DNA of 64,000 bases from Thermoleophilia bacterium UBA6103 (lineage in GTDB: Bacteria > Actinomycetota > Thermoleophilia > UBA2241): the NCBI GenBank assembly GCA_002423545.1, contig DIWP01000045.1:6661-70660 (forward strand), read 5' to 3'. The position numbers were made by a program, and so were the translations under genes. Below the pieces are notes generated by a model. The model searched no databases and was not told the DNA's origin. It was given only the letters and a program-made list of their open reading frames with translations. Of this stretch, positions 63,208-64,000 are shown one piece after another (within the stretch, counting starts at the first letter, position 1; each line of letters begins with the position of its first letter).

Positions 63208-64000
63208 AGCTTCGTCCGGAAGAGATCACGTCCGTCCTCAAGCAGCAGATCGAGGCCTTCGAGACCGAGGCCGAGGTCGACGAGGTCGGCAGCGTCCTGG
63301 AAGTGGGCGACGGCATCGCGCGGATCTACGGACTGCGCAACGCGGTCGCCATGGAGATGCTGGACCTGCCGCATGGCGTCACCGGTCTGGCGCTCAACCT
63401 CGAAGAGGAGAACGTCGGCGCCGTGCTGCTCGGCGAGGACACCCTCATCAAGGAGGGCGACCTGGTCAAGCGCACCGGGCGCATCTTGCAGGTGCCGGTG
63501 GGGGAGGCCCTCGTGGGCCGCGTGGTCGACCCGCTGGGTCGCCCCCTGGACGACAAGGGCCCCATCGAGACCGACAGCTTCCGCCCGGTCGAGTTCAAGG
63601 CTCCCGGTGTCGTCGAGCGCCAGCCGGTGAAGGAGCCGCTGCAGACCGGCATCAAGGCGATCGACGCCATGATCCCGATCGGCCGCGGCCAGCGCGAGCT
63701 CATCATCGGCGACCGCCAGACGGGCAAGACGTCCATCATCGTCGACACCATCATCAACCAGAAGGGCCAGGACGAGATCTGCGTCTACGTGGCCATCGGC
63801 CAGAAGGCCTCGACGGTCATGCAGATCGTCCAGAAGCTCGAAGAGTACGGCGCCATGGAGTACACGATCGTCGTGGCCGCCACGGCCTCCGCCTCTGCTC
63901 CGCTCAAGTACCTCGCCCCCTACGCGGGATGCGCCATGGGCGAGTACTTCCTGTACAGCGGCCGGCACGCGGTGTGCTTCTACGACGACCTCTCCAAGCA
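63204..64000 (+). CDS. atpA: ATP synthase F1 subunit alpha, N-terminal part (runs off the right edge)
   Basis: The first 265 codons of AtpA. Present are the beta-barrel N-domain (LEVGDGIARIYGLRNAVAMEML), VGRVVDPLGRPLD, TGIKAIDAMIPIGRGQRELIIGDRQTGKT (Walker A GDRQTGKT) and AIGQKASTVMQIV. The gene starts at GTG 63204, overlapping the atpH stop codon. Non-catalytic nucleotide-binding subunit; the remaining atpA and probably atpG, atpD and atpC lie beyond the window. Confidence 0.96.
   Translation, partial: MKLRPEEITSVLKQQIEAFETEAEVDEVGSVLEVGDGIARIYGLRNAVAMEMLDLPHGVTGLALNLEEENVGAVLLGEDTLIKEGDLVKRTGRILQVPVGEALVGRVVDPLGRPLDDKGPIETDSFRPVEFKAPGVVERQPVKEPLQTGIKAIDAMIPIGRGQRELIIGDRQTGKTSIIVDTIINQKGQDEICVYVAIGQKASTVMQIVQKLEEYGAMEYTIVVAATASASAPLKYLAPYAGCAMGEYFLYSGRHAVCFYDDLSK

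Overview
The window comes from a very G+C-rich bacterium with many GTG starts, tightly overlapping operons (ATGA/GTGA junctions) and several promoter-like -10 boxes lying only about 7-15 bases before a start codon, which suggests leaderless or near-leaderless mRNAs. Together with the LeuA/LeuL arrangement, the menaquinone-type ETF module and the long-form HisG, this points to an Actinomycetota-like organism, perhaps a deep lineage such as Thermoleophilia or Coriobacteriia. That placement is an inference; no rRNA gene, tRNA gene or mobile element was seen.

Layout. 1-2326: end of a branched-chain amino-acid type ABC transporter (LivG end, LivK, LivF). 2427-8176: a molybdenum hydroxylase made of a [2Fe-2S] subunit and a giant 1712-residue subunit that joins the molybdopterin domain, a flavin domain with an extra Fe-S site, and a GltD-like NAD(P)H oxidoreductase inserted inside the flavin domain. 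8211-8323: a possible 9-codon leader peptide abutting a strong hairpin. 8627-11451: class V aminotransferase plus SerA (serine biosynthesis). 11779-16472: glycosyltransferase, membrane-anchored propeller protein, hypothetical protein, complete long-form HisG, and an agmatine deiminase lacking its N-terminus. 16631-20034: MBOAT acyltransferase plus SGNH protein (O-acetylation of a surface polymer). 20093-22478: Lys/Orn/Arg-type decarboxylase and an Lrp regulator separated by a palindromic control region. 22746-25594: EamA and SulP transporters.

25691-34406 is a leucine/isoleucine block: a promoter, a leucine-codon-rich leader peptide with competing hairpins, leuA-leuC-leuD-leuB, ilvE, cimA and a FAA-hydrolase-family protein. 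LeuA and CimA make the two acetyl-CoA-derived precursors, and LeuCDB can serve both the leucine and the citramalate (isoleucine) routes. 34426-45098 holds dnaE followed without a gap by hisZ, a short-form HisG with eroded catalytic motifs, hisD, hisB, hisH (apparently CTG start), hisA, hisF and a Sua5/YrdC protein. 45140-52032: PhzF-like protein, dCMP deaminase, WecA/TagO-type transferase, two-component pair, amino-acid permease.

52553-59602 is an electron-transfer operon: FAD-linked oxidase, CCG-domain Fe-S protein, an unrecognised 67-residue protein, EtfB, EtfA and a membrane Fe-S protein of the EtfD/HdrD type. It probably moves electrons from an unidentified (2-hydroxyacid-like) substrate through ETF to menaquinone. 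It lies directly before the ATP synthase operon (59688-64000; AtpZ-like, AtpI-like, atpB, E, F, H and the start of atpA).

The most unusual items are the GltD-inside-flavin-domain molybdenum hydroxylase, the ETF module with its small unknown protein, the duplicated and apparently decayed HisG/HisZ system, and the leuA leader.
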